Positions 33,762 through 42,795 of a DNA stretch of 64,000 bases are shown here, piece after piece (position 1 is the first letter of the stretch; the number at the start of each line of letters is the position of its first letter). The DNA comes from Candidatus Nitrosotenuis cloacae. GTDB taxonomy: Archaea > Thermoproteota > Nitrososphaeria > Nitrososphaerales > Nitrosopumilaceae. A program made the position numbers and the translations under genes. The stretch covers positions 1,266,582 to 1,330,581 of the forward strand of contig NZ_CP011097.1 of the NCBI RefSeq assembly GCF_000955905.1. Direction: 5' to 3'. The notes beneath the pieces are model-generated. The model worked only from the letters and a program-made list of their open reading frames with translations, ran no database searches and was not told where the DNA came from.

Positions 33762-33845
33762 GCGGGAAGTGGGATTTGAACCCACGAAATCCTAAGATAC
33801 TAGCCCCTCAAGCTAGCGCCGTTGGCCGGGCTTGGCAACTCCCGC
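33762..33845 (-). tRNA. tRNA-Leu (anticodon GAG)
   Basis: An 84-nt class II tRNA on the minus strand. Acceptor GCGGGAG pairs with TTCCCGC (one G-U); anticodon stem CTAGC/GCTAG with loop TTGAGGG gives anticodon GAG (Leu, CUC/CUU); a variable arm follows; the T arm is GTGGG TTCAAAT CCCAC. No intron and no encoded CCA. The promoter is the symmetrical TATA element shared with rpoN. Confidence 0.95.
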
Positions 33846-33862
33846 AGCAAAATTCCATGGAT

Positions 33863-33875
33863 GGTTTTTATAACC
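33863..33875. promoter_or_regulatory. Bidirectional TATA element for rpoN and tRNA-Leu
   Basis: GGTTTTTATAACC reads as a good TATA box on both strands. Its centre is about 26 nt before the rpoN GTG and about 24 nt before the tRNA-Leu 5' end on the other strand, so one element could start both transcripts. Confidence 0.6.
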
Positions 33876-33894
33876 TTACTTGATTTTTGAGATC

Positions 33895-34131
33895 GTGTTA
33901 ATCCCAGTCAGATGTTTCACTTGTGGAAATCTAATTGCTGATAAATACGACGATTATCAAAACAGAATCAAAGCTGGAGAAGAGCCAGTCAAAGTTTTAG
34001 ATTCACTTGGTTTGAAAAGATACTGCTGCAGAAGAATGATGTTGACAACAGTAGAGACAATGCAACAAATCATTCCATTCTATGAGGCAATCCAAAGACG
34101 TTACTTGGAAGTTCAATCCGAGTTAGAGTAA
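33895..34131 (+). CDS. rpoN: DNA-directed RNA polymerase subunit N
   Basis: 78 residues from GTG 33895 (MLIPVRCFTCGN), the counterpart of Rpb10. Zinc ligands CFTC and CC(RR) are visible, the universal CxxC...CC site. The start is fixed by the TATA element centred about 26 nt upstream; an upstream TTG at 33880 would fall before the transcript. The stop TAA is immediately followed by the enolase ATG. The rpoN-eno-rps2 order is typical of archaea. Confidence 0.95.
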   Translation: MLIPVRCFTCGNLIADKYDDYQNRIKAGEEPVKVLDSLGLKRYCCRRMMLTTVETMQQIIPFYEAIQRRYLEVQSELE

Positions 34132-35370
34132 ATGCCAAAGATCACATCAATAAGAGGCAGACTAGTTTACAATAGCCGCGGTAGTAAGACAATTGAAATT
34201 GATGTCATTTCCGATAAAAAACACCTAGGTCGAGCCTGCGCACCATCCGGCGCAAGCGTTGGAAAGTATGAGGCGCAGAGTTTTGCAGACAACAAGGCAG
34301 AAAAAAGCCTCCAAGTTCTAAACAAGAACATCAAAAAGTTTGTCGGACTAGATTCGGATGATCTAAAATCGATTCAAAGGCAGATAAGAAAAATCGACAA
34401 TACTAGTAATTATTCCAAAATAGGCGGTGCCGTAGCATATGCGCTCACCATAGCATCCATTGATTCTGCGGCAAAGGCGCAAGATGAGCCATTCTTTAAG
34501 GTAATATCTCAGACAAAAAAATGGAGATTCCCATTCCCGCTTGGAAACATTCTGGGTGGCGGAGCACACGCAGGACCTGGTACCCCTGACATTCAGGAGA
34601 TCCTGATCTGCTCAATTGGTGCAAAGACACCTCGGGAATCAATAGAGATGAACCTGACAGTACACAAGGAGCTTGGCAAGACACTTCAGAAAGACAATCC
34701 GCGCTTTACCAATGGACGGGGGGATGAGGGCGGATGGGCACCAGAAATGGACAATGAGCGGGCCTTGGAAATATCTGCCCAGGCAATTGAGAGTCTTGGG
34801 TTTACTATGGGCAAAGAGGTAGCACTTGGTGTAGACTTTGCGTCATCCACACAGTGGGATGAGAAAAAGAAAAAATACGTTTACGAGCGAGCCGGCTTTG
34901 AGAACACGTCAGAAGAGCAAATTGATTTTGCTGCAGATATCATAAAGAAATACAAGCTCATCTACGCAGAGGATGCAGTCCATGAGGAGGCATTTGGAGA
35001 CATGGCAGTTTTGGCAAAGAAATTCCCAAAGACATTTGTCACAGGTGATGATCTTACCGTCACAAACCCCAAGATTCTCCAAAAGGCAGTGAAGAAAAGA
35101 TCATGCACCGGTGTGATCCTAAAGGTAAACCAAGCAGGAAGTCTTTATGACGCGCTGGAATTTGCGCAGATTGCAACCAAGAACAAAATAGGAATCATAA
35201 CATCTCACAGATCAGGCGAGTCAACAGATTCCCAGATTTCCCACATTGGTATTGCAACTGGCTCCAAGATGTTAAAGGTCGGAGTAGTTGGTGGTGAGAG
35301 AGTCTCAAAACTAAACGAACTCATTCGTCTATCAGAGCATGATTTAATACGCGGTATGGCAGAGGTTTAA
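34132..35370 (+). CDS. eno: Enolase
   Basis: 412 residues, phosphopyruvate hydratase for gluconeogenesis/glycolysis. Motifs: NSRG and SGASVG near the start (mobile loops), GGGAHAG, the Mg2+ ligand region EDAVHEE and DDL, then catalytic Lys in VNQAGS and SHRSGE. It begins directly after the rpoN stop. Co-transcribed with rpoN, rps2 and the genes after it. Confidence 0.97.
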   Translation: MPKITSIRGRLVYNSRGSKTIEIDVISDKKHLGRACAPSGASVGKYEAQSFADNKAEKSLQVLNKNIKKFVGLDSDDLKSIQRQIRKIDNTSNYSKIGGAVAYALTIASIDSAAKAQDEPFFKVISQTKKWRFPFPLGNILGGGAHAGPGTPDIQEILICSIGAKTPRESIEMNLTVHKELGKTLQKDNPRFTNGRGDEGGWAPEMDNERALEISAQAIESLGFTMGKEVALGVDFASSTQWDEKKKKYVYERAGFENTSEEQIDFAADIIKKYKLIYAEDAVHEEAFGDMAVLAKKFPKTFVTGDDLTVTNPKILQKAVKKRSCTGVILKVNQAGSLYDALEFAQIATKNKIGIITSHRSGESTDSQISHIGIATGSKMLKVGVVGGERVSKLNELIRLSEHDLIRGMAEV

Positions 35371-35379
35371 AATCGTAAA

Positions 35380-36003
35380 ATGAGTCAACAAGCAGAAGGC
35401 CAAGACATCAAGAAAAAGATCCTATCCACGGGAATCAGAGTAGGAACTACTGTCAAGACTACCTTCATGCAGCCATTCATCACAAAGGCAAGCCCTGAAG
35501 GTCTGTACATGATTGATCTTGATAAAACATTGGCAAGAATTAACACTGCGGCAAAATTCATCAACAGAATTGATGCTGACAAGATTTTGGTCTGCTCTGG
35601 ACGCGAATACGCAAGTACTCCAATTGAGAGATTCTGCGAGTTGATTGGAACAAAAAAGATGCTGAGCAGATTCATGCCAGGATCACTGACTAACCCATCA
35701 TTGCCATATTACACTGAACCAAAACTAGTAATCATTTCCGATCCTCAAGTTGACTCTCAAGCAATCATAGAGGCAACAAACGCAGGAGTTCCAGTCATTG
35801 GAATATCAAACACAGATAATGTCACATCAAAGATTGATGTAGTCATTCCAGCAAACAATCGAGGACGTAAATCACTTGCTACAGTCTTTTGGCTATTAGC
35901 AAGAGAGATCCTGATCCAAAAGGGCAAGCTTGGGGAAAACGACCCAATGAAATACGAAATCGACGATTTCGAAACAAAGATTTCTGAAGAGGAAATAGAA
36001 TAG
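35380..36003 (+). CDS. rps2: 30S ribosomal protein uS2
   Basis: 207 residues, archaeal uS2. Family segments GLYMIDLDKTLARINTAAKFI, FMPGSLTNP and VPVIGISNTDN, the last contributing to the flavodoxin-like core. The C-terminus ends in an acidic extension (KISEEEIE). 9 nt after eno, and the MEMO gene starts immediately after its stop. Confidence 0.96.
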   Translation: MSQQAEGQDIKKKILSTGIRVGTTVKTTFMQPFITKASPEGLYMIDLDKTLARINTAAKFINRIDADKILVCSGREYASTPIERFCELIGTKKMLSRFMPGSLTNPSLPYYTEPKLVIISDPQVDSQAIIEATNAGVPVIGISNTDNVTSKIDVVIPANNRGRKSLATVFWLLAREILIQKGKLGENDPMKYEIDDFETKISEEEIE

Positions 36004-36831
36004 ATGCGTATTAGAACACCGGCTGTTGCTGGCATGTTCTATCCAAAAGAAAAATCAAAACTCGAACAATCAATTCACTCCTGCATAGCACATGAGTATG
36101 GAGTTGGAAAACACCAAAACCAAGAAAAAATCTACGGTGTAATTTGCCCACATGCGGGTTACATGTACTCTGGTCCTGTAGCAACACACTCCTTTGATAG
36201 CATAGCGAACCAAGACTTTGAGCTTGCAGTGATTTTGGGCCCAAACCACTGGGGCATTGGATGCAACATTGCCACAATGAAGGACTGTACCTGGGAGACC
36301 CCACTGGGTGAGATAGATGTTGATTCTGATGCAGCAAGTCAGATCAATGAGATTTCCAAAATAATAGAGATTGATTATTTTTCCCACACCCGTGATCATA
36401 GCATAGAAGTCCAAGTTCCAATGCTGCAGGAATTCTGCAAAAAGCCATTCAAAATTTTGCCAATCATATTAAACGACCAAGATTACGAGTTTGCGCAGGA
36501 AATAGGTGCAGCCATTGCAAAGATTGCCAAAACAAAAAAGACAATCATCATTGGCTCATCAGACTTTACTCATTATGAGGAAAACGAGTTTGCGCACAGG
36601 CAGGATATGGCCCTAATTGAGCCAATATTGAAATTAGATGTGAAGAAATTCTACAAAGTGTTGAATGATAGGAGGATAAGTGCGTGCGGATACGGAGCAA
36701 TCGCTTCCACCATGATTGCATGCAAGGAACTCGGAGCAACAAAGGGCGTGCTCCTAAAATATGCAACAAGTGGAGATATTGCCGGAGACACAAGCTCCGT
36801 TGTCGGATACGCATCAATAGTGTTTAGTTGA
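36004..36831 (+). CDS. MEMO family protein
   Basis: 275 residues, MEMO-like family related to extradiol dioxygenases (LigB fold). Seen: RTPAVAGMFYP at the start, CPHAGYMYSG, GPNH and SSDFTHY, which carry the His and Asp/Cys residues of the metal site. Human MEMO1 binds iron or copper and was proposed to act in redox signalling; the archaeal role is not established. The gene is fused into an operon between uS2 and mevalonate kinase, its usual archaeal place, and overlaps the next gene by TTGA. Confidence 0.9.
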   Translation: MRIRTPAVAGMFYPKEKSKLEQSIHSCIAHEYGVGKHQNQEKIYGVICPHAGYMYSGPVATHSFDSIANQDFELAVILGPNHWGIGCNIATMKDCTWETPLGEIDVDSDAASQINEISKIIEIDYFSHTRDHSIEVQVPMLQEFCKKPFKILPIILNDQDYEFAQEIGAAIAKIAKTKKTIIIGSSDFTHYEENEFAHRQDMALIEPILKLDVKKFYKVLNDRRISACGYGAIASTMIACKELGATKGVLLKYATSGDIAGDTSSVVGYASIVFS

Positions 36832-37784
36832 AATCCATTGCATCTGCTCCCGCAAAGGTGATCTTGTTTGGTGAGCACTTTATCATATATGGCGGAAAGG
36901 CAATTCTCTGCTCAATAGACAAAAGAATCACCGTAGAGTCCGAGTTGATTGATGATAATACAATACAGATAAGCTCCGATCTTGGCTCCATCACATCATC
37001 AAGGGATGAATCGATCAAAAACACTGATCCAAAGTTCGGGCCACTGGTGTTTATTGCTCAGAAAATTCTCAAACAATTTGAATCAAAATCAGGACTAAAG
37101 ATCTCTATAAAATCAGAGATTCCATCTGGTGTAGGTCTTGGATCATCGTCTGCCTGTTGTGTTGCAGCAGCTAGCTCGATTTCAGGTCTTTTTACAAATT
37201 ATTCGAAGGATGAAATCGTAAAAATTGCAATAGAGGCAGAAAGAACAGTATTTGAGAACGCATCCGGTGCGGATACTAGCATCTGCACGTTTGGCGGAAT
37301 AATGGAATACACAAAACAAGAAACTAAAAATTTGGATTTAAAGCCAAAATTCCATCTAGTGATTGCCAACTCTAAAATGATTCATTCTACAAGCGAGGTG
37401 GTTTTGCGAGTAAAACAATTCAGGGAAAAACAGGTTGACGAGTTTGCATTGTTGTGCCAAAACGAATCTTCCTTGATCGAAGAAGCACTGGATGCGCTAA
37501 AAAGAAACGATCTTGGATTGATTGGAGAAAAAATGCTGATAAATCAGACACATTTGCAAAAAATTGGAGTATCAAACCAAACATTAGATGAAATGATCAG
37601 AGCAATCAAAGGCATATCATATGGAGCAAAAATAACTGGTGCTGGGGATGGTGGATGTATCGTCATACTAGTTGATGAGTCCAATTTACAAAAGACATTG
37701 GATGCGCTAAAAAATTACGAATGTTTTGCAACAAAAATCGACACATTAGGCGTTGAGCAAAAAACCATAAAAAATACCACATAG
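36828..37784 (+). CDS. mvk: Mevalonate kinase
   Basis: 318 residues, GHMP kinase. Motifs: SAPAKVILFGEH near the start, the phosphate-binding loop PSGVGLGSSSA, and GAGDGGC near the C-terminus. It phosphorylates mevalonate for archaeal isoprenoid lipids. The TTG start overlaps the MEMO stop. It begins the isoprenoid run mvk-ipk-idi-idsA. Phosphomevalonate enzymes of the archaeal alternative route are not in the window. Confidence 0.95.
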   Translation: MKSIASAPAKVILFGEHFIIYGGKAILCSIDKRITVESELIDDNTIQISSDLGSITSSRDESIKNTDPKFGPLVFIAQKILKQFESKSGLKISIKSEIPSGVGLGSSSACCVAAASSISGLFTNYSKDEIVKIAIEAERTVFENASGADTSICTFGGIMEYTKQETKNLDLKPKFHLVIANSKMIHSTSEVVLRVKQFREKQVDEFALLCQNESSLIEEALDALKRNDLGLIGEKMLINQTHLQKIGVSNQTLDEMIRAIKGISYGAKITGAGDGGCIVILVDESNLQKTLDALKNYECFATKIDTLGVEQKTIKNTT

Positions 37785-37828
37785 AACTATTCGATACTTT
37801 TTAACTAAGCCAATTTCTGAAAACAAAT

Positions 37829-38569
37829 ATGATTCTGATCAAGCTTGGCGGATCTATTATAACAAACAAGGAAAAACCGCTTTCTCCAAGAATCAAAACC
37901 ATAGACAACATTGCAAAACAGCTAAAAAAAATCTCAGAGCCATTTGTTATAGTGCATGGTGGCGGATCCTTTGGGCACTATTGGTCAGTCAAATACGACA
38001 TGCACACAAAGCCAGCAAGGTATGATTCACACGGTGTTGCAATAGTAAAAAATTCCATGATAGAGCTAAACAAGATAATCCTAGACAGTCTCACAAAGAA
38101 CAAGCTAAATCCATACTGTCTTCCACCGACTGATTTTATGTCAGGCAACAAACCAATACCATCCAAGGTCAGAGAAATAAGAAAAATTGCCGAATCAAAC
38201 CTGATCCCAGTTACGTTTGGAGACGCATTATGGTATGGGCAAAAAAAATCCTACATACTCTCTGGCGATAAGATAATGAGCATTTTGGCAAAGGCATTGC
38301 GCCCAAGACTATCCATATTTATCCTAAACGTGGACGGACTATACTCGGATCTGAATACAAAGCGCCTCATTTACGATATGAAAGATGATCAAGTATCAAT
38401 ACAAGACATACCAATGGATGTCACAGGCGGAATGACTCGCAAGGTGGAAGAGGCAACCAAGATTTCAAAGATGGGCCTAAAGGTGTTTTTTGCAAACGGA
38501 AACAAGCCAGAGCGCATCACCAACGCCATACAAAAAAACAGATTCGAGGGAACAATATTTCGAGGCTAG
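37829..38569 (+). CDS. ipk: Isopentenyl phosphate kinase
   Basis: 246 residues, amino-acid-kinase fold. KLGGSIIT at the start and HGGGSFGH (43-50), where the last His is the catalytic residue that defines IPK within the family. It converts isopentenyl phosphate to IPP, the final step of the archaeal mevalonate route. 44 nt after mvk, and 1 nt before the next gene. Confidence 0.95.
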   Translation: MILIKLGGSIITNKEKPLSPRIKTIDNIAKQLKKISEPFVIVHGGGSFGHYWSVKYDMHTKPARYDSHGVAIVKNSMIELNKIILDSLTKNKLNPYCLPPTDFMSGNKPIPSKVREIRKIAESNLIPVTFGDALWYGQKKSYILSGDKIMSILAKALRPRLSIFILNVDGLYSDLNTKRLIYDMKDDQVSIQDIPMDVTGGMTRKVEEATKISKMGLKVFFANGNKPERITNAIQKNRFEGTIFRG

Positions 38570-38570
38570 C

Positions 38571-39212
38571 ATGGCAGAAGAATTTCTAATCCTAGTTGAT
38601 AGCAGTGATACCCCAATAGGTACTGAGGAGAAAGTCAAGTGTCATTTGCCAAACGGCAAGCTACACCGAGCATTCACCATATTACTATTCAACAAGGAAA
38701 AAAAACTATTACTCACGCGACGAAGTGAGAGCAAAATGCTTTGGCCTGGAGACTGGGACGGTACGGTTGCAAGTCATCCACGAAAGACAGAAACCTATGT
38801 GTCGTCTGCTGAGCGAAGGTTGCCAGAGGAGATCGGTGCAGCTTGCAAGTTGGATTATTTGTTCAAATTTGAGTATCATGTTCCATACAAAGATGTTGGA
38901 TCAGAAAATGAGATCTGCGGCACACTAATCGGAGAGGTAAATGACTCATTCCAGATTAAGTTAGTAAAAGACGAAATCAGTGAGATAAAGTGGGCAGACG
39001 AAAAGGAACTCTTCTCAGAGATTGAAAAAAATCCGCAGATATACTGTCCATGGATGCTAGTTGCGCTATATTTTCTTGAAAAATCTGACAAACAGATGAT
39101 TCAAAAACACAAAGAAATTTTCGATAAATGGATGAATCCAAAATACAAGCACATCATAGAAAAATCACTCAAATACCACTTTCCAACAAACAATTGGAGG
39201 CTGCTAAACTAA
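38571..39212 (+). CDS. Type 1 isopentenyl-diphosphate isomerase-like Nudix protein (active-site Cys replaced)
   Basis: 213 residues from ATG 38571; an earlier in-frame start at 38490 would overlap ipk. A Nudix fold closely following IDI-1: HLPNGKLHRAF (metal His pair), WPGDWDGTVASHP, RRLPEEIG, ENEIC (metal Glu pair) and CPWML near the end. In IDI-1 the segment should read like TNSVCGHP with the catalytic Cys67; here position 67 is Ala, while His69 and the other ligands remain. The operon position between ipk and GGPP synthase still argues for IPP/DMAPP interconversion or a related role. Confidence 0.82.
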   Translation: MAEEFLILVDSSDTPIGTEEKVKCHLPNGKLHRAFTILLFNKEKKLLLTRRSESKMLWPGDWDGTVASHPRKTETYVSSAERRLPEEIGAACKLDYLFKFEYHVPYKDVGSENEICGTLIGEVNDSFQIKLVKDEISEIKWADEKELFSEIEKNPQIYCPWMLVALYFLEKSDKQMIQKHKEIFDKWMNPKYKHIIEKSLKYHFPTNNWRLLN

Positions 39213-40186
39213 TGGTAAAGACCCTTCCAAGCACAGCAAAGACAGTAAATCACTATCTACGATCAAAACTAAATGGAAGGCCTGATGTTTTGTACAAGGC
39301 ATCTGCACACCTAATTGTAAACGGTGGCAAGCGCCTAAGACCATATTTGGTGGTAAAGAGCTGCCAAATGCTTGGTGGCTCCATAAAGGACGCAATGCCA
39401 GCGGCAGCTGCAATAGAAATGGTTCACAACTTTACCCTAGTCCACGATGACATTATGGACAATGATGAGATGCGACATGGTGTTCCGACAGTTCACATGA
39501 GGTTTGGCATGCCTCTTGCAATACTCGCAGGCGATGTCTTGTTCTCAAAGGCGTTTGAGATGGTATCCACAGAAAATGTGAAAAGCGTACAGGTCTCTGC
39601 AGGCTTGGTCTCAAGGCTTGCCAAGGCTTGCGTTGATGTCTGTGAGGGACAGGTATTGGATATCAAGATGGCAGAGGGCAAGAAAATCCCAACAAAATCA
39701 GAATATATCACCATGATAGAAAAAAAGACATCGGCTCTCTTTGAGGTCTCTTGTGCCATGGGCGCAATATGTGCAAAAAGGCCATCAGATGTTGCAAACT
39801 TGGCATCATTTGGCAAAAACTTGGGAGTATCATTTCAGATAACAGACGATTACATTGGTGTTTTGGGCGATCCAAAGGTTACAAAAAAGCCAGTAGGCAA
39901 TGATTTGCGCGAGGGCAAAAAATCCCTGCCAATATTGCTTGCAATTCAAAAGGCAGATCCAAAATCAAGAAAAATAATTCTCAAAGTGTTTGGAAACCCA
40001 AGAGCAACAAAATCAGAGATAGCAAATGCAATCCAGACAATGCGAACTCTGGAAATTGAAGAAGATGTAAGAAAGACAGCACTAGATTATGCGCAAAAAG
40101 CAAAGCAGTCATTGGCAAAATATTCAGGTCCTGCCAAGTCAGAAATGATTGCACTTTTGGATTTTGTTGTAACAAGGAGCTTGTAA
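39212..40186 (+). CDS. idsA: Geranylgeranyl diphosphate synthase
   Basis: 324 residues from ATG 39212, which overlaps the stop before it (TAATG); a longer frame to 39128 is inside the preceding gene. First Asp-rich motif DDIMDND (79-85) and second DDYIG define a trans-prenyltransferase. GGKRLRP binds the diphosphate. The chain-length-determining residues before the first motif (NFTLVH) suggest GGPP (C20), the precursor of archaeal ether lipids. The stop is 1 nt before gltX. Confidence 0.94.
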   Translation: MVKTLPSTAKTVNHYLRSKLNGRPDVLYKASAHLIVNGGKRLRPYLVVKSCQMLGGSIKDAMPAAAAIEMVHNFTLVHDDIMDNDEMRHGVPTVHMRFGMPLAILAGDVLFSKAFEMVSTENVKSVQVSAGLVSRLAKACVDVCEGQVLDIKMAEGKKIPTKSEYITMIEKKTSALFEVSCAMGAICAKRPSDVANLASFGKNLGVSFQITDDYIGVLGDPKVTKKPVGNDLREGKKSLPILLAIQKADPKSRKIILKVFGNPRATKSEIANAIQTMRTLEIEEDVRKTALDYAQKAKQSLAKYSGPAKSEMIALLDFVVTRSL

Positions 40187-40187
40187 G

Positions 40188-41894
40188 TTGAGTGATGATA
40201 TCAAAGACAAGATACTAAAGGCAGCACTGCAAAACGCACTAGACCATGGCAAGACCCAAGACAAGATAGTTCTCGGCAAGATTCTTGGAACAGAGCCAAG
40301 TCTGAGAACCCAAGTAAAAGAGATAATGCCAACAATCATTGATGTAGTAAATTCCGTAAACCAAATGTCTGCCGACCAGATAAGGCGACAAATTCAAGAT
40401 AGATTTCCGGATTTGCTTGCAGAAAAGCCAAAAAAGCAGGAAGAACGAGATGGTTTGCCACCACTAGAGGGCGCAGAGCAAGGCAAGGTCATAACAAGAT
40501 TCCCTCCAGAGCCAAACGGATACCCACATGTCGGACATGCAAAGGCAGCCATCATAGATGAAGAATACGCCAAAATGTACGGAGGTAAGTTGATTTTACG
40601 ATTTGATGATACAAACCCAGAGGCAGAAAGACTAGAGTATTACGCAGCAATCAAGGTAGGATTGGACTGGCTTGAAGTAAAGTATGACCGAGTAAAGAAC
40701 ACCTCAGATGACATTGAGCTTCTTTACAAAAAATGCCAGGAAATGCTAGATGGTAATTATGCATATGTTTGTACATGCAAGCAAGAAACAATTAGTGCAA
40801 ACAGGCGAGAGATGAAGCCGTGCAAGTGCAGCATGGGCGAGCAAGAGCAAAACATGGAGCGATGGGAGAAAATGTTCTCCAAGTTCAAGCAAGGCGACGC
40901 AATAGTGAGGTTCCGCGGAAATATGAGCTCAGAGAACACAGTAATGCGCGATCCAGTATTATTTAGAATAATAGAAACAAGGCATCCACTTTTGGCAGAC
41001 AAGTATCGAGTCTGGCCAAGCTATGATTTTGCAGTTGCAATTGAGGACAGTATTGATGGTGTGACTCATGCGTTTAGAACAAAAGAGTATGAGCTGAGAA
41101 ACGAACTGTACTATACAATATTAGACATTCTAAAAATGAGAAAGCCAAAGGTGATGGAATTCTCAAGATTAGGGTTTGAGGGAATGCCAGTATCAAAGAG
41201 AATTTTGCGCCCCCTAATTGAAGAGGGCAAGGTATCTGGATATGATGACCCAAGACTGCCAACACTGGAGGCACTAAAAAGACGAGGTGTTAGGCCAGAG
41301 GCAATCAGAAAATTTGTTCTCTCATTAGGATTCACAAAGGCAGATACGCTTGCACCATTTGAGACCCTAGAATCATTTAATCGCAAAATAGTTGACCCGG
41401 AAAGCATTCGATTGCACATGGTCAAAAATCCAGCCTCAATTAAGGTAAGAAATCTACCATCCAACATCATAACGATGCCAAACCACCCAACAAAAGACAT
41501 TGGAAGACGCACAATAGAGATCGGTGAGGACTTTTACATCGAATCAGAAGATGTAGAGAAGCTAAAGACAGGTGATGCCATTCGATTTATGGGCCTAGGC
41601 AATGTCAGAATAACAAACCAGTCACCACCACAAGGACAGTACATTGGGGACGAGATAGGCCATGATATTGCCAAAGTGCATTGGGTGCCACAAAAGAATG
41701 CGCAGAAAATCAAGATTTTGATTCCAAGTCAGCTCTTCTTTGGAGAGAAATTCAATGAGAATAGTCTTGAGGAGATCAACGTTTTTACAGAACCATACTA
41801 TAATGAGCTAAAAGAGGGAAGGGAAATACAGTTCGTAAGATTCGGATACTGCAGAAAAGATTCAGTATTGCAAGCAGTTTACACTCACAAGTGA
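40188..41894 (+). CDS. gltX: Glutamyl-tRNA synthetase (archaeal type)
   Basis: 568 residues, class I synthetase. An N-terminal helical region of about 100 residues, then FPPEPNGYPHVGHAKAAI with the HIGH-type motif HVGH, and the KMSKS-equivalent VSKRIL. The C-terminal anticodon domain is of the beta-barrel type shared with GlnRS, as in archaeal GluRS, which usually charges both tRNA-Glu and tRNA-Gln. TTG start one base after the idsA stop. Confidence 0.94.
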   Translation: MSDDIKDKILKAALQNALDHGKTQDKIVLGKILGTEPSLRTQVKEIMPTIIDVVNSVNQMSADQIRRQIQDRFPDLLAEKPKKQEERDGLPPLEGAEQGKVITRFPPEPNGYPHVGHAKAAIIDEEYAKMYGGKLILRFDDTNPEAERLEYYAAIKVGLDWLEVKYDRVKNTSDDIELLYKKCQEMLDGNYAYVCTCKQETISANRREMKPCKCSMGEQEQNMERWEKMFSKFKQGDAIVRFRGNMSSENTVMRDPVLFRIIETRHPLLADKYRVWPSYDFAVAIEDSIDGVTHAFRTKEYELRNELYYTILDILKMRKPKVMEFSRLGFEGMPVSKRILRPLIEEGKVSGYDDPRLPTLEALKRRGVRPEAIRKFVLSLGFTKADTLAPFETLESFNRKIVDPESIRLHMVKNPASIKVRNLPSNIITMPNHPTKDIGRRTIEIGEDFYIESEDVEKLKTGDAIRFMGLGNVRITNQSPPQGQYIGDEIGHDIAKVHWVPQKNAQKIKILIPSQLFFGEKFNENSLEEINVFTEPYYNELKEGREIQFVRFGYCRKDSVLQAVYTHK

Positions 41895-41900
41895 GAAAAC

Positions 41901-42764
41901 ATGAAGATTGGAAGATTTTTGATTTCAGGTAAGGAAACCTATGGTTTTGTCAAAGATGATCACATAGCAACAAAAGAAGAGATCATAACAAAGACAGGAA
42001 TCCCGATTCCACTATCAATCAAAGAGTTTCTTTTTGATGGATGGTACAATGAAGTGATATCGCAAAACCCAAAGCTAGACTATTCAGTAAAATTATCAAA
42101 TGCAAAGATCCTAGCACCCATTCCAAACCCGCCAAAAGTGATTTGCCTTGCGTTTAACTATGTGGATCATGCAAAGGAGCAAAACCTCACACCGCCAACA
42201 GATCCTGCCATTGTATTAATTCCAAGAACCACATTAAATGGAACAAACTCGGATATTGTTTGTCCCAGCTTTGTAAAGCAGCTAGACTATGAGGTAGAGC
42301 TTGCCATCATAATTGGTGAGGGCTGCAAGAACATTGATGAAAAAGACGCAATGAACACAGTCTTTGGATATATGGCATTCAATGATGTTTCAGCCAGAGA
42401 CATTCAAGCACAAGACAAGCAGTTTGGGCGCGCAAAAGGATTTGACACATTTGCGCCATGCGGTCCATGGATTACAACTTCGGATGAAATACCAGATCCC
42501 CAAAATCTGAAAATGACTACCAAAGTTAATGGTGTTGTACGCCAAAATTCAAACACTGCCAACATGTTCATAAAAATTCCATCAATTGTATCCAAGCTCA
42601 GCAAGGTTATGACACTCGAAAAAGGTGACATCATTTCAACTGGCACACCAGCAGGCGTAATGCTGAACAAACCAAACGCGGTTTTCCTAAAAGATGGTGA
42701 CAAAATAGAAATGGAAATCGAGAAAATAGGAAGACTGGAAAACACCGTTAGATTCGTGCAGTAG
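41901..42764 (+). CDS. Fumarylacetoacetate hydrolase-family protein
   Basis: 287 residues with the FAH fold: PNPPKVICLAFNYVDHAKEQ, then DYEVELAIIIGEG (metal-ligand Glu), FNDVSARDIQ, GRAKGFDTFAPCGPWI and STGTPAGV. The family contains acylpyruvases, oxaloacetate decarboxylases and related C-C hydrolases; the substrate cannot be fixed. 6 nt after gltX, so probably the end of the long plus-strand operon. Confidence 0.88.
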   Translation: MKIGRFLISGKETYGFVKDDHIATKEEIITKTGIPIPLSIKEFLFDGWYNEVISQNPKLDYSVKLSNAKILAPIPNPPKVICLAFNYVDHAKEQNLTPPTDPAIVLIPRTTLNGTNSDIVCPSFVKQLDYEVELAIIIGEGCKNIDEKDAMNTVFGYMAFNDVSARDIQAQDKQFGRAKGFDTFAPCGPWITTSDEIPDPQNLKMTTKVNGVVRQNSNTANMFIKIPSIVSKLSKVMTLEKGDIISTGTPAGVMLNKPNAVFLKDGDKIEMEIEKIGRLENTVRFVQ

Positions 42765-42795
42765 ATTTTTAAGAAATATCAAAAGCACACACAAC

